A stretch of 43,018 nt of DNA, from assembly GCA_948794795.1 (NCBI GenBank), contig CAQGLR010000032.1, positions 1-43,018 on the forward strand, given 5' to 3'. Origin of the DNA: an uncultured Lachnospiraceae bacterium. Lineage in GTDB: Bacteria; Bacillota; Clostridia; Lachnospirales; Lachnospiraceae. Position 1 is the stretch's first letter. Every line of letters starts with the position of its first letter. Under the pieces are notes generated by a model. It had not been told where the DNA came from, did not search any database, and worked only from the letters and a program-made list of their open reading frames with translations. Shown here in pieces: positions 42,834-43,018 of this stretch. A program made the position numbers and the translations under genes.

Positions 42834-43018
42834 GATTTTATGTATTGGGAGCTGTGGGGCAGGTTATGCAGGGAAGCATTTAAGCCAGGCGCTGGACTAT
42901 ATTTCCAAAAAAGAAAAAACCGGGGATGGCAGGTGGGAGGGCTGCTTAAACTGTCTGCTGGGGAATATATACCAGCAGATGCGGCAGACAAAGGAACATT
43001 TTGGAAAGACAGATAAGC
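42820..43018 (+). CDS. Relaxase/mobilisation protein, N-terminus only (runs off the window)
   Basis: A TTG start at 42820 overlaps the end of mobC and opens a frame that remains open to the window edge (66 codons). It reads LAVSKILCIGSCGAGYAGKH, followed by a segment with LDYISKKEKT. This arrangement, a short beta strand then a KHL..ALDYI..KEKT segment, is typical of MobA/VirD2-like relaxases directly after mobC. Catalytic Tyr and His motifs lie outside or cannot be assigned. Position and frame make the call likely. Confidence 0.65.
   Translation, partial: MAVSKILCIGSCGAGYAGKHLSQALDYISKKEKTGDGRWEGCLNCLLGNIYQQMRQTKEHFGKTDK

Noticed and set aside
1..43018. CRISPR arrays, tRNA and rRNA genes
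   Set aside because: No regularly spaced short repeats, cloverleaf-like genes or rRNA signature sequences were seen on reading through the window.

Overview
The window looks like a chromosome segment of a motile, low-GC, Gram-positive gut-type Clostridium relative, most likely Lachnospiraceae. The signs are AT-rich intergenic DNA, AGGAGG-type ribosome sites, a DUF4317 protein, a giant BspA-type leucine-rich repeat protein, a domain-permuted GH3 enzyme, an ECF sigma/RsgI-like anti-sigma pair, a FlxA-like protein, a chemoreceptor, and a Clostridia-type mobilisation module at the right edge. The species cannot be named from sequence alone.

Layout. 1-7050: YccF membrane protein, a short DUF4317 protein, and a 1782-residue secreted LRR protein with an embedded papain-like peptidase signature. 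7049-8918 (minus strand): anti-sigma factor with a His-rich tail, its ECF sigma factor, and a small secreted His/Cys-rich protein. 9207-32236: a beta-glucan utilisation locus, the core of the window. 32378-35370 (minus): two tandemly duplicated lipoproteins. 35371-37845: a hairpin-rich leader, tatD, a GNAT acetyltransferase and a Cys-rich protein. 37999-41033: LytTR response regulator, AgrC-like kinase and a FlxA-like coiled-coil protein. 41034-43018: decayed mobile-element remnants, a probable oriT, mobC and the start of a relaxase.

How the beta-glucan locus appears to work (inference from families). A secreted lichenase (GH16), a large GH16 laminarinase-type enzyme with four CBM-like modules, and a non-catalytic protein with four CBM-like modules capture and cut beta-1,3 and mixed-linkage beta-1,3-1,4-glucan. 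A CUT1 ABC importer (lipoprotein plus two permeases, no ATPase here) takes up the oligosaccharides. Inside, a permuted GH3 beta-glucosidase and two GH94 phosphorylases, one of cellobiose/chitobiose type and one of laminaribiose type, split beta-1,4 and beta-1,3 glucosides. An AraC-type regulator is encoded within the locus. Four promoters in the locus share paired TTGATAT-like half-sites 20 bp apart, 27-28 bp upstream of the -10 box, which I propose as its operator.

The most striking item is the chemoreceptor at 18796-21318. A module of about 158 residues in its extracellular sensor is about 60 percent identical, by eye, to a CBM-like module of the GH16 enzyme encoded 8 kb downstream. Its gene sits in one apparent operon with an orphan sugar-binding lipoprotein, the laminaribiose-type phosphorylase and the lichenase. 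This suggests a receptor that senses polysaccharide with an enzyme-derived carbohydrate-binding module.
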